From Candidatus Omnitrophota bacterium (GTDB lineage Bacteria > Omnitrophota > Gorgyraeia > 2-01-FULL-45-10), in the NCBI GenBank assembly GCA_026387135.1, contig JAPLMH010000088.1, positions 1 to 9,064 on the forward strand: 9,064 nt of DNA, in the 5' to 3' direction. The notes under the pieces are model-generated. The model did not search any database, was not told the origin of the DNA, and saw only the letters and a program-made list of their open reading frames with translations. The position numbers and the translations under genes were made by a program. Shown here one piece after another: positions 1-6,995 of this stretch. Numbering within the stretch: position 1 is the first letter of the stretch; every line of letters begins with the position of its first letter.

Positions 1-90
1 AGGATAATAAGCCTGGGGCCGCGGGTTCTGAAGAGCGACACGGCAGGACTGGCGGTATTATCGATGATAAATTATGAATATGCAGGCTGA
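1..90 (+). CDS. rsmE: 16S rRNA (uracil-1498-N3)-methyltransferase RsmE, C-terminal end (partial)
   Basis: Frame 1 is open from the window edge to a TGA at 88-90 and encodes 29 residues, beginning RIISLGPRVLKSDTAGLAVL. The LGPRVL-(K/R)-(S/T)-(E/D)-TAG pattern matches the conserved C-terminal tail of RsmE, a SPOUT-fold (knotted) methyltransferase that methylates N3 of U1498 in 16S rRNA. In that family this tail forms part of the SAM-binding knot. Only the tail is visible; the catalytic GPEGG region would lie upstream of the window. The gene overlaps the start of mtaB by 17 bases, which suggests co-transcription and translational coupling. The order rsmE-mtaB is a common bacterial arrangement, often after prmA, and this supports the assignment despite the short length. 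Confidence 0.83.
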   Translation, partial: RIISLGPRVLKSDTAGLAVLSMINYEYAG

Positions 91-1402
91 TACAGATCGC
101 AGGTTCTTCATAAAGACGCTTGGCTGCAAGGTTAACCAGTATGAGTCGCAAGCGATCAGAGAACTGCTGATCAACGCCGGCTTTAAAGAGTGCCTTGCAA
201 AGGAGACGGCGGATATCTATATACTGAACACGTGCACAGTTACGCAGAAGGCGGATAGCGAATCGCGCCATTGGGCGGGTATATTCCATAAGACGAACCC
301 TAACGCTAAGATAGTTTTGACCGGATGCGCCGTAGAAAATAACGCCAATGCTTTTTCGTTCCTGCCCGGGGTATCTAATATCATCAAGAATGACGACAAG
401 ATAAAGATAGCCGATATACTGGCAAATCGCGAGCCGTTAACGGTCAAAGATGGATCTCACCGTTTCCTCAAGATCACCGATTTTAAAGATCACACAAAAG
501 CTTTTGTTAAGATACAAGACGGATGCGGCAACGCCTGCTCCTACTGCAAAGTGCCTTCCGTAAGGGGTGCATCGATATCGAGACCGTTAAATAATACAGT
601 CGAAGAAGTGAAGACGCTCGTCTCCAAAGGATTTGAAGAGATAGTGCTCACAGGTATATGCCTCGGCGCATGGGGCGGTGATCTGGGAGAGAAGAAGAAT
701 ATTGTTGACGTCCTGAAATCTCTTTGCGCGATACCGGGCGTCTTCAGTATCAGATTAAGCTCGATCGAGCCAAAATATGTAACGGATGAACTGATAGAGT
801 ATATGTCCCAAAATAGGAAGATCTGCAGGCACCTGCATATACCCATACAATCCGGAGATGACGAAATATTGGGCAGGATGAATAGACCCTATACAACTCT
901 TGGCATGAGAGATCTGTTTAGTAAGGTAAGAAAGAGGATAGAAGGCGTGGGCATAACTACCGATGTGCTGATAGGCTTTCCGGGGGAGACCGATAAGAAC
1001 TTCAGGAATACGGTAAACCTTATCAAAGAGATCCTTCCTGTAAAGACGCACATCTTTCCCTTTAGCAAAAGAGATGGGACGGCCGCCTATGACATGACAG
1101 GGGCCATACCGGAAGACGAAGTAAAGAAGAGGTCTCAGAGCATGAAGATATCCGCCATTACGGCATCTTACCTATATAGGGAGGGCTTCCTCAAAAAACT
1201 GGTGGATGTGCTTGTGGAATCCAAAAAGGAGAAGCACTACGGTAAACTCACGGGTTATTCCGACAACTATATAAAGGTGATATTTGACGGACCTGACAGC
1301 CTGATGAAAAGGATCGTCCCTGTCAGGATAGAGGAGGTAAGTCTCTCCTATACTGTGGGGTTGTACGCCCAGATCGGTCAAGATTCTTACAAAAGCACTT
1401 GA
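74..1402 (+). CDS. mtaB: tRNA (t6A37) methylthiotransferase MtaB
   Basis: A 442-residue radical-SAM methylthiotransferase that converts t6A37 to ms2t6A37 in ANN-decoding tRNAs. The N-terminal UPF0004 domain (about 10-125) has the three ligands of the auxiliary [4Fe-4S] cluster: Cys18 (TLGCKVNQYES), Cys54 (LNTCTVT) and Cys85 (LTGCA). The radical-SAM core (about 140-365) has the CxxxCxxC motif Cys151-Cys155-Cys158, then LHIPIQSG (254-261) and GFPGET (301-306). A TRAM-like RNA-binding domain fills about 372-436. RLSSIEP (227-233) is the MtaB-type motif and distinguishes it from MiaB and RimO. Length is normal for the family. ATG at 74 was chosen because an in-frame TAA lies at 68-70. A second ATG at 80 is possible, and neither start has a clear Shine-Dalgarno sequence, which fits coupling to the overlapping rsmE. 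In the usual GVHLGAYG region this protein reads GICLGAWG, a Cys for the usual His. Confidence 0.95.
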   Translation: MNMQADTDRRFFIKTLGCKVNQYESQAIRELLINAGFKECLAKETADIYILNTCTVTQKADSESRHWAGIFHKTNPNAKIVLTGCAVENNANAFSFLPGVSNIIKNDDKIKIADILANREPLTVKDGSHRFLKITDFKDHTKAFVKIQDGCGNACSYCKVPSVRGASISRPLNNTVEEVKTLVSKGFEEIVLTGICLGAWGGDLGEKKNIVDVLKSLCAIPGVFSIRLSSIEPKYVTDELIEYMSQNRKICRHLHIPIQSGDDEILGRMNRPYTTLGMRDLFSKVRKRIEGVGITTDVLIGFPGETDKNFRNTVNLIKEILPVKTHIFPFSKRDGTAAYDMTGAIPEDEVKKRSQSMKISAITASYLYREGFLKKLVDVLVESKKEKHYGKLTGYSDNYIKVIFDGPDSLMKRIVPVRIEEVSLSYTVGLYAQIGQDSYKST

Positions 1403-1426
1403 CAAAGTTATTTTTGCGGTTAGAAT
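1399..1426 (+). promoter_or_regulatory. Predicted sigma70-type promoter for the fabG operon
   Basis: A perfect -35 hexamer TTGACA (1399-1404) is followed by a 16-base spacer and the -10 hexamer TAGAAT (1421-1426, 5 of 6 to consensus). The -35 overlaps the TGA stop of mtaB. Transcription should begin near 1433, leaving a leader of about 20 bases before the fabG start at 1453. This is the best promoter match I found in the window and it sits where a new operon would begin. It is a pattern match only. Confidence 0.72.
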
Positions 1427-1452
1427 AGCATAATTCAAATCGAAAGGTTGTT

Positions 1453-2193
1453 ATGATATTAAAAGATAAGATAGCGATCATCACGGGCGGCGCCAGAGGC
1501 ATAGGTAAAGAGATAGCTTTAGTCTTTGCCAGGCAGGGGTGCGATTTAAGCCTGTGCGATGTCAACCCGGACGCCCTTGCCGCTACCCAAAAGGAGATAG
1601 AGGCGCTTGGCCGTAAATGCCTGACCGGAACGGTCGATGTGACAAAGACCGACCAGGTCGATTCTTTCGTCCAAAAAACCCTTGACAAATTTGGCAAAAT
1701 CGATATACTTGTAAACAATGCTGGCATAACAAAGGACACGCTTCTGGTCAGGATGTCGGAAGCAGACTGGGATGCGGTCCTGGGCGTTAATCTTAAGGGC
1801 GCTTTTCTGTGCGCCAAGGCCGTTTCGAAGGTCATGATGAAGCAGAGGGATGGCAGGATAGTAAACATGGCCTCGATCATCGGAATAGTGGGTAACGCGG
1901 GCCAGGCGAATTATGCCGCTTCCAAAGGCGGCTTGATAGCATTGACAAAATCGATCGCTAAAGAGCTTGCGTCAAGGAACGTAAGGGCAAACGCCATAGC
2001 GCCTGGTTTTATACAGACAGATATGACAGCAAAATTACCGGAAAATGTGAAGAGCGAGATGCTGAAACAGATCCCGATGTCAAAGCTCGGGACTGCTAAT
2101 GATGTAGCGAATCTCGCTTTATTTTTGGTCAGTGACGATTCCGCCTATATAACCGGGCAGGTTATTACGGTTGATGGCGGGATGGTGATGTAA
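1453..2193 (+). CDS. fabG: 3-oxoacyl-[acyl-carrier-protein] reductase FabG
   Basis: A 246-residue classical short-chain dehydrogenase/reductase of normal FabG length. It reduces 3-oxoacyl-ACP to 3-hydroxyacyl-ACP, the first reductive step of the fatty-acid elongation cycle. Visible motifs are the Rossmann dinucleotide loop TGGARGIG (11-18), NNAG (88-91), and the catalytic residues Asn113, Ser141, Tyr154 and Lys158 (YAASK). PGFIQTDM (184-191) and the C-terminal ITGQVITVDGG (233-243) are typical of FabG. The start is supported by GAAAGG at 1442-1447, five bases before the ATG. Asp36 at the end of the second beta strand (LCDVN) is a residue that often favours NADH over NADPH in this superfamily, so cofactor preference is open. 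SDR paralogues are many, but the acpP and fabF neighbours make FabG much the most likely. It is the first gene after the predicted promoter. Confidence 0.95.
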   Translation: MILKDKIAIITGGARGIGKEIALVFARQGCDLSLCDVNPDALAATQKEIEALGRKCLTGTVDVTKTDQVDSFVQKTLDKFGKIDILVNNAGITKDTLLVRMSEADWDAVLGVNLKGAFLCAKAVSKVMMKQRDGRIVNMASIIGIVGNAGQANYAASKGGLIALTKSIAKELASRNVRANAIAPGFIQTDMTAKLPENVKSEMLKQIPMSKLGTANDVANLALFLVSDDSAYITGQVITVDGGMVM

Positions 2194-2221
2194 GACAAGG
2201 AATAGTGTAGAAGCGCAAAAC

Positions 2222-2229
2222 AGGGGGGT
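2222..2229 (+). promoter_or_regulatory. Strong G-rich ribosome binding site of acpP
   Basis: The purine run AGGGGGGT ends three bases before the acpP ATG at 2233. It fixes the acpP start and suggests strong translation initiation, as expected for an abundant carrier protein. Neighbouring fabF has no comparable site. Confidence 0.65.
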
Positions 2230-2232
2230 AAA

Positions 2233-2472
2233 ATGGCAGTATCTCAGGAAAAGGTAAGGCAGATCATCGCCGAGCAGCTTGGAGTTAAAAAGGAAGAGGT
2301 AACGGACAACGCGAAGTTCGTAGATGATCTAGGGGCAGACTCATTGGACACGGTTGAGCTCGTAATGGCATTAGAAGAAGAGTTCGGCGTAGAGATACCG
2401 GACGAAGATGCCGAAAAGCTAGCGACTGTCGGAGATGCTCTGAGATATATCGAAGAGAAGGCCGGCAAGTAA
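2233..2472 (+). CDS. acpP: Acyl carrier protein
   Basis: A 79-residue acidic protein of the usual ACP length, carrying growing acyl chains as thioesters on a 4'-phosphopantetheine arm. The attachment site is Ser37 in the conserved DDLGADSLDTVELVMALEEE motif; helix II (about 37-52) follows and is the docking surface for FabG and FabF. The C-terminal helix region around DALRYIEEK is also typical. The gene lies 39 bases after fabG and 9 bases before fabF, the conserved fabG-acpP-fabF order of many bacteria. Its strong ribosome binding site and place in a shared transcript suggest higher output than its neighbours, set at the level of translation. Confidence 0.97.
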   Translation: MAVSQEKVRQIIAEQLGVKKEEVTDNAKFVDDLGADSLDTVELVMALEEEFGVEIPDEDAEKLATVGDALRYIEEKAGK

Positions 2473-2481
2473 AGTTCTATA

Positions 2482-3738
2482 ATGCTCAAAAAAAGACGTG
2501 TCGTCGTTACGGGACTTGGAACAGTAAGCCCGATCGGCTGCACCATCGATAAGTTCTGGAATTCCCTCCTAGAATGTAAGAGCGGCGTAAGACGGTTAAG
2601 TCGTTTTGATCCCACTTATTACACCTGCAAGATAGGGGCTGAGGTGATCGATTTTGATCCATCTCCTTTTCTTTCCCCTAAGGAGCTGAAGCGAATGGAC
2701 AGGTTCGTCCAGTTCGCTGTAGTTAGCGCCAAGATGGCCATGCACGATTCCAAGATAAACCTTGATAAGGCGGACAGGGAAAGGATCGGCGTCCTTGTCG
2801 GTTCCGGTATAGGCGGACTTCATACGGTCGAAGCCGAACACAGACAATATTTAGCTTTAGGCCCTGAAAAGGGTCCCGCCAGGATATCGCCGTTCCTCAT
2901 ACCTATGTTGATCATAAATATGGCTTCCGGGCAGATCTCTATTACCATGGGTCTTAAGGGGCCTAATACCGCTGTTGGTACGGCCTGCGCTACCGGCAAC
3001 CATTCTATAGGCGATGCTTTCAGGATCATCCAGAGGGACGAGGCGGATGTCATGGTGTGTGGCGGGAGCGAGGCTGCCATTACGGTGATGGGTTTCGGAG
3101 GCTTCTGCGCTCTTAAGGCGGTATCGCTCAGGAATGACGATCCCGCGAGGGCGTCACGGCCATTTGATAAGAATAGAGACGGTTTTGTCATGGGGGAAGG
3201 CTGCGGTGTGGTGATACTGGAAGAGCTGGAGCACGCCCTTAAGAGAAACGCGCACATATATTGCGAGATGGCAGGGTACGGGATGAGCGGAGATGCTTAT
3301 CATATGACAGCTCCGGATCCTCAGGGCGATGGCGGCGTGCGATGCATGAGAGCGTCACTCAAAGATGCCGGCGTAAAGCCGGAAGATGTCGATTATATAA
3401 ACGCGCACGGGACTTCCACTCTTTATAATGATAAGATAGAGACCCTGGCAATAAAGAAGGTCTTCGGAGCCCATGCCAAAAAGCTGGCTGTCAGCTCCAC
3501 AAAGAGCGTCATGGGGCATCTCCTGGGCGCTGCCGGCGGCGTAGAGATGATAGTATGCGCATTGGCCATAAAACATTCAATAATACCCCCTACCATAAAT
3601 TATGAAACACCCGATCCGGATTGCGATCTCGACTATGTTCCGAACAAGCCCAGGCATCATAAGATAAAGGTGGCGGCGTCAAATGCCCTCGGTTTTGGCG
3701 GACACAATGCAACATTGGTCGTAAAAAAGTACACTTAA
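2482..3738 (+). CDS. fabF: 3-oxoacyl-ACP synthase II (beta-ketoacyl-ACP synthase, KAS II)
   Basis: A 418-residue thiolase-fold condensing enzyme that extends acyl-ACP by two carbons using malonyl-ACP. The catalytic set is complete: nucleophile Cys169 (GTACATGNH), His309 (NAHGTST), Lys341 (STKSVMGH) and His346. Phe405 in GFGGHN matches the gating phenylalanine of FabF. The N-terminus VVVTGLGTVSPIG and the PFDKNRDGFVMGEG block (228-241) are typical of KAS I/II, and the Cys-His-His set excludes a chain-length-factor-like dead partner. Substrate chain length cannot be read from the sequence. The ATG lies 9 bases after the acpP stop with no good Shine-Dalgarno sequence, so translation is probably coupled to acpP. 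No fabD, fabH, fabZ or fabI occurs in the window, so those steps must be encoded elsewhere or replaced. Confidence 0.96.
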   Translation: MLKKRRVVVTGLGTVSPIGCTIDKFWNSLLECKSGVRRLSRFDPTYYTCKIGAEVIDFDPSPFLSPKELKRMDRFVQFAVVSAKMAMHDSKINLDKADRERIGVLVGSGIGGLHTVEAEHRQYLALGPEKGPARISPFLIPMLIINMASGQISITMGLKGPNTAVGTACATGNHSIGDAFRIIQRDEADVMVCGGSEAAITVMGFGGFCALKAVSLRNDDPARASRPFDKNRDGFVMGEGCGVVILEELEHALKRNAHIYCEMAGYGMSGDAYHMTAPDPQGDGGVRCMRASLKDAGVKPEDVDYINAHGTSTLYNDKIETLAIKKVFGAHAKKLAVSSTKSVMGHLLGAAGGVEMIVCALAIKHSIIPPTINYETPDPDCDLDYVPNKPRHHKIKVAASNALGFGGHNATLVVKKYT

Positions 3739-3763
3739 AAAGCCCGCCTTACATATAATAAAA

Positions 3764-3771
3764 AAGGAGAT
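3764..3771 (+). promoter_or_regulatory. Near-perfect ribosome binding site of the acyl-CoA dehydrogenase gene
   Basis: AAGGAGAT lies five bases before the ATG at 3777, the strongest Shine-Dalgarno match in the window. It fixes the start of the dehydrogenase and suggests independent, efficient initiation at the point where the operon passes from fatty-acid synthesis genes to redox genes. Confidence 0.8.
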
Positions 3772-3776
3772 CATTT

Positions 3777-4937
3777 ATGGATTATCTATTTAATGAACAG
3801 CAGGTGATGGTTCGTGACCTGGCGCGCAAGATCGCGCAAGAGAAGATAAAACCCGTAGCGGCCCATTACGACGAGACGGAAGAGTTCGCATGGCCGATAA
3901 TGAAGATCCTTTCGGATAGCGATCTATTTGGTGTATATATTCCCGAAGCTTACGGCGGTCTTGGCGGCGGAATAACCGAGATGTGCCTGGTCACCGAAGA
4001 GCTTTCGAAAGCCTGCGGCGGCATAGCGCTTGGATTCGCCGGAACGGGCCTCGGCACCTTCCCGATACTTTTATATGGAAGCGAAGAACAGAAGAAGAAG
4101 TACCTGCCCGATATAGCCAAAGGTAAAAAATTGGCCGCTTTCTGTATCACAGAAGCGGAAGCGGGTTCGGACGCCGGCAGCATCAAGACAAATGCTAAGA
4201 AAGACGGTGACCATTATATATTGAATGGCACCAAGCAGTGGATCACTAACGCCGGAGAAGCTGAAGTCTACACCGTCATAGCGATGACCGATAAGACCAA
4301 GGGCGCAAGAGGTGCGAGCGCATTTATCGTAGAGAAGGGCACAAAGGGCCTGGAGTTTGGCCAAAAAGAGAAGAAGATGGGCATACGCGCTTCAGCGACT
4401 AGAGAAGTCATATTCACCGATTGCAAAATACCAAAAGAGAACCTCATATCGAAAGAGGGTATGGGGTTCATAGTGGCCATGAAGACATTCGATAATTCCC
4501 GTCCGGGAGTGGCAGCGCAGGCCGTGGGAATAGCTCAAGGTTCCCTTGATGTGGCGCTCGAGTACGCGAGAAAGAGGATCCAATTCGGACAGCCCATATC
4601 GAGCTTCCAGGCTATACAGCATATGCTTGCGGATATGGGAACACAGGTCGAGGCCGCAAGGGCTTTGGTATACGCTACAGCCAGGATGGTGGATGCGGGC
4701 ATAACGGGTGTTGCCAAGGATTCGGCTATGTGCAAACTGTTCGCCGGAGATATGGCGATGAAGGTTACTACCGATGCGGTCCAGATACTGGGCGGATACG
4801 GTTATATGAGAGACTATCCCGCAGAAAAATATATGAGGGACGCCAAGATAACGCAGATATACGAAGGCACCAACCAGATACAGCGCAACGTCATCGCGGC
4901 TCATATGATAAAGGAATCGTTAAAAGCGTCAAAATAG
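3777..4937 (+). CDS. Acyl-CoA dehydrogenase (short-chain / butyryl-CoA dehydrogenase-like)
   Basis: A 386-residue FAD enzyme of the acyl-CoA dehydrogenase family, at the usual length of short-chain members, Bcd and caffeyl-CoA reductase CarC. It interconverts a saturated acyl thioester and its 2,3-enoyl form, exchanging electrons with an Etf. Domain order is the N-terminal helical domain (about 1-120), the middle beta domain with CITEAEAGSDAGS (123-135) and QWITNAG (154-160), and the C-terminal helical domain with YARKRIQFGQPISSFQ (263-278), GGYGYMRDYP (339-348) and the catalytic-base motif IYEGT with Glu363. Glu at this site is where short- and medium-chain enzymes carry their base. The etfB and etfA genes follow at once (2-base gap), so the Etf is surely its partner. 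Direction is not shown: beta-oxidation, or enoyl reduction as in Bcd and CarC, are both possible. The fab genes upstream and the ferredoxin-type EtfA make a reductive role attractive. The true substrate is unknown. Confidence 0.93.
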   Translation: MDYLFNEQQVMVRDLARKIAQEKIKPVAAHYDETEEFAWPIMKILSDSDLFGVYIPEAYGGLGGGITEMCLVTEELSKACGGIALGFAGTGLGTFPILLYGSEEQKKKYLPDIAKGKKLAAFCITEAEAGSDAGSIKTNAKKDGDHYILNGTKQWITNAGEAEVYTVIAMTDKTKGARGASAFIVEKGTKGLEFGQKEKKMGIRASATREVIFTDCKIPKENLISKEGMGFIVAMKTFDNSRPGVAAQAVGIAQGSLDVALEYARKRIQFGQPISSFQAIQHMLADMGTQVEAARALVYATARMVDAGITGVAKDSAMCKLFAGDMAMKVTTDAVQILGGYGYMRDYPAEKYMRDAKITQIYEGTNQIQRNVIAAHMIKESLKASK

Positions 4938-4939
4938 AT

Positions 4940-5722
4940 ATGCATATAATAGTCTGTATAAAACAAGTCCCAAATACGACCGACGTAAAGATAGACCCGG
5001 TCAAGAATACGCTCATCCGCGAAGGCGTAGATAGCATCATCAATCCTTTTGACACCTATGCGATAGAGGAGGCTGTCCGCCTTAAAGAGCGCTTCACCGG
5101 CAAAGTTACCGTGGTCACGATGGGTCCGCCGCAGGCGGAAGCCGCGCTGAAAGAAGCGATCTCTCTAGGATGCGATGAAGGGATATTGGTCAGCGACAGG
5201 AAATTTGCAGGCAGCGATACCTGGGCGACGAGCTACACACTTTCGTGCGCCATAAAGAAGATAGGCGCATTCGATATCATTCTATGCGGTAAGCAGGCCT
5301 CGGACGGGGACACGGCGCAGGTGGGGCCGGGGATCTCCACTCATTTAGACATACCTCAAGTGACATACGTAAAAAAGATAGAAGAGATAAAGGATGGCAA
5401 GGCAAGGGTAGAGAGGATGATGGAAGAGGGTTACGATATCGTAGAGACTCCCATACCGTGCCTCTTCACCGTCGTGAAAGAGATAAATACGCCGAGGCTG
5501 CCTTCGTTGAAAGGCATGATGAGGGCCAAGTCCGCAAAGATCGTTCAGTGGACCGCGGCCGACATAAATAGCGAGCCGAAAAATATAGGTCTGGATGGTT
5601 CTCCGACCAGGGTGGTCAAGATATTCACACCCGCTCCGAGAAATGGCGGCGAGATGCTGAAGGGTGATACGCTTGAGCTCGCCCAAAAGGTCGGCGATCT
5701 ACTGAAGGATATAATAATTTAA
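4940..5722 (+). CDS. etfB: Electron transfer flavoprotein beta subunit
   Basis: A 260-residue EtfB, the normal family length. With EtfA it forms a flavin heterodimer that carries electrons to or from the acyl-CoA dehydrogenase. The N-terminus MHIIVCIKQVPNT is typical, followed by NPFD (35-38), VTMGPPQAEAALKEA (59-73), the nucleotide/flavin-binding loop GKQASDGDTAQVGPG (117-131), the FAD-contact segment near ETPIPCLFTV (169-178) and the conserved NTPRLPSLKGMM (183-194). I chose ATG 4940 although the frame is open back to 4730, because those extra 70 codons lie inside the dehydrogenase gene in another frame and resemble no Etf sequence. The start is 2 bases after the upstream stop with no clear Shine-Dalgarno sequence, so it is probably translationally coupled. 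The NPFD and GDTAQVGPG forms occur in Etfs of anaerobes that bifurcate, but this alone does not prove bifurcation. Confidence 0.94.
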   Translation: MHIIVCIKQVPNTTDVKIDPVKNTLIREGVDSIINPFDTYAIEEAVRLKERFTGKVTVVTMGPPQAEAALKEAISLGCDEGILVSDRKFAGSDTWATSYTLSCAIKKIGAFDIILCGKQASDGDTAQVGPGISTHLDIPQVTYVKKIEEIKDGKARVERMMEEGYDIVETPIPCLFTVVKEINTPRLPSLKGMMRAKSAKIVQWTAADINSEPKNIGLDGSPTRVVKIFTPAPRNGGEMLKGDTLELAQKVGDLLKDIII

Positions 5723-5726
5723 TATC

Positions 5727-6932
5727 ATGGACGACTCAAAGATAAAGATAATATTGGAAAAATGTACGGGCTGCACACTTTGTGTGCGCATATGCCCGTT
5801 CGGTGCTATTAAGATTGAGAATAAAAAAGCCATCATTGATCTGTCAAAATGCAATCTATGCGGCGCGTGCGTCGATTCATGTAAATTCGCGGCTATAGTA
5901 TTGGACAAGGCCTCGGTCGTCAAGAAAGACTTAAGCGCCTACAAGGACGTATGGGTATTTTGCGAGCAGAAGAAAGGCATCATACAGACGATATCTTTTG
6001 AGCTGCTCGGTGAAGGGAAGAAGCTGGCAAATAAGCTAGGCGGCAAGCTCTGCGCGGTGCTTCTAGGTGACAAGATAGAATCTAAAGTTGATGAGGTGGT
6101 ATGGCGCGGCGCCGATAAGGTCTATCTGGTGGATGCGCCGGAGCTGAAGAATTACCAGGATGACTCATACACAAAAGTGTTGGTCGAGCTTGTAAAAGAG
6201 TATAAGCCTGAGGTCATACTATGCGGCGCTACGGTCATAGGCAGGAGCCTTATTTCGAGAGTGGCGATAACTATAGATGCCGGCTTGACTGCCGATTGCA
6301 CCGGGCTTGACATAGACATGAAGGAGAGGCTGCTGCTTCAGACGCGTCCGGCGTTCGGCGGGAACATAATGGCCACGATCATTACTCCCAATCACCGTCC
6401 GCAGATGTCTACAGTACGTCACAAGGTCATGAAAGAGCCCGAGCTCGATAAGTCGCATAAGGCCCAAGTGATAAAGAAGAAGTATGGTAATGATATATTA
6501 AGCTCCCGGACAAAGATAATAGATATAGTGGAGGAGATAGAGGAGACTATCAATCTATCCGAGGCGGATATAATAGTTTCGGGCGGTAGAGGTATCGGAG
6601 GCCCGGAGAACTTCTCTCACATAAAGGAGTTGGCCAAAGTTTTGGGCGCGGCTGTCGGCGCTTCCAGGGCCACTGTCGATGCAGGGTGGATACCGTATTC
6701 TCACCAGGTAGGGCAGACAGGCAAGACCGTATGCCCAAAGCTCTACATAGCCTGCGGCATATCCGGCCAGATCCAGCATCTTATCGGTATGCAGTCATCA
6801 AAAGTCATCCTAGCCATCAACAAGGACCCGGATGCTCCCATATTCAAAGTCGCTACTTACGGCATAGTTGGCGACATCTTCGAAATAATTCCCGCTCTCA
6901 CCAAAGAATTCAAGAAGATCCTCAAGAAGTAA
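5727..6932 (+). CDS. etfA: Electron transfer flavoprotein alpha subunit with N-terminal 2x[4Fe-4S] ferredoxin domain
   Basis: A 401-residue EtfA, longer than standard forms (about 320-340) because of an N-terminal ferredoxin domain. Residues 1-60 hold two CxxCxxCxxxC sets: Cys13, 16, 19, 23 and Cys42, 45, 48, 52. The EtfA N-domain follows (about 73-260). The FAD domain has SGGRGIGGPENF (285-296), GASRATVDAGWIPYSHQVGQTGK (311-333) and ACGISGQIQHLIGM (342-355). The same domain order is known in CarE of the caffeyl-CoA reductase complex of Acetobacterium woodii and in other anaerobe Etfs. The clusters offer a route for electrons between ferredoxin and the Etf flavins, so the dehydrogenase-EtfBA unit may couple NADH oxidation to enoyl reduction and ferredoxin reduction. 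The second cluster set has Lys rather than the usual Pro after its last Cys. The ATG is 4 bases after etfB. No terminator is visible after the stop. Confidence 0.94.
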   Translation: MDDSKIKIILEKCTGCTLCVRICPFGAIKIENKKAIIDLSKCNLCGACVDSCKFAAIVLDKASVVKKDLSAYKDVWVFCEQKKGIIQTISFELLGEGKKLANKLGGKLCAVLLGDKIESKVDEVVWRGADKVYLVDAPELKNYQDDSYTKVLVELVKEYKPEVILCGATVIGRSLISRVAITIDAGLTADCTGLDIDMKERLLLQTRPAFGGNIMATIITPNHRPQMSTVRHKVMKEPELDKSHKAQVIKKKYGNDILSSRTKIIDIVEEIEETINLSEADIIVSGGRGIGGPENFSHIKELAKVLGAAVGASRATVDAGWIPYSHQVGQTGKTVCPKLYIACGISGQIQHLIGMQSSKVILAINKDPDAPIFKVATYGIVGDIFEIIPALTKEFKKILKK

Positions 6933-6945
6933 GCTTACATTTTAT

Positions 6946-6973
6946 TTGCCCTATACTGAAATTATGGTATATT
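6946..6973 (+). promoter_or_regulatory. Predicted extended -10 promoter for the prepilin cluster
   Basis: TTGCCC (6946-6951, 4 of 6 to the -35 consensus), a 16-base spacer and TATATT (6968-6973, 5 of 6) are preceded by TG at 6965-6966, giving an extended -10 (TGGTATATT). Transcription would start near 6980, leaving a short leader of about 16 bases before the pilin ATG at 6996. TATAC (6952-6956) and GTATA (6967-6971) form a small inverted repeat over the spacer and -10, too short to call an operator. The site lies in the 63-base gap between etfA and the pilin genes, and the change of function there supports a separate transcription unit. Confidence 0.5.
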
Positions 6974-6995
6974 AGTATGTGAGCGCTATGACTCC

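Noticed and set aside
1323..1880. 185-codon open frame on the - strand across the mtaB/fabG junction
   Set aside because: It runs antisense through the conserved fabG N-terminus and the promoter, and its translation shows no recognisable domain.
3754..3759. Perfect TATAAT ahead of the acyl-CoA dehydrogenase gene
   Set aside because: No -35 element at 15-19 bases upstream, and a start about 7 bases downstream would fall inside the ribosome binding site at 3764-3771. Treated as a chance AT-rich match.
4730..4939. An upstream in-frame ATG that would extend EtfB by 70 residues
   Set aside because: The added residues lie within the acyl-CoA dehydrogenase gene in another frame and look nothing like an Etf N-terminus. 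MHIIVCIKQVPN at 4940 is the standard EtfB start.
6929..6938. GTAAGCTTAC palindrome at the etfA stop followed by a T-rich stretch, as a terminator
   Set aside because: The arms are 5 bases with no loop and the T-run is broken, so no stable stem can form.
6686..6982. 98-codon + strand frame overlapping the etfA 3' end
   Set aside because: Out of frame with the conserved FAD-binding domain of EtfA, and its product is low-complexity with no motif.
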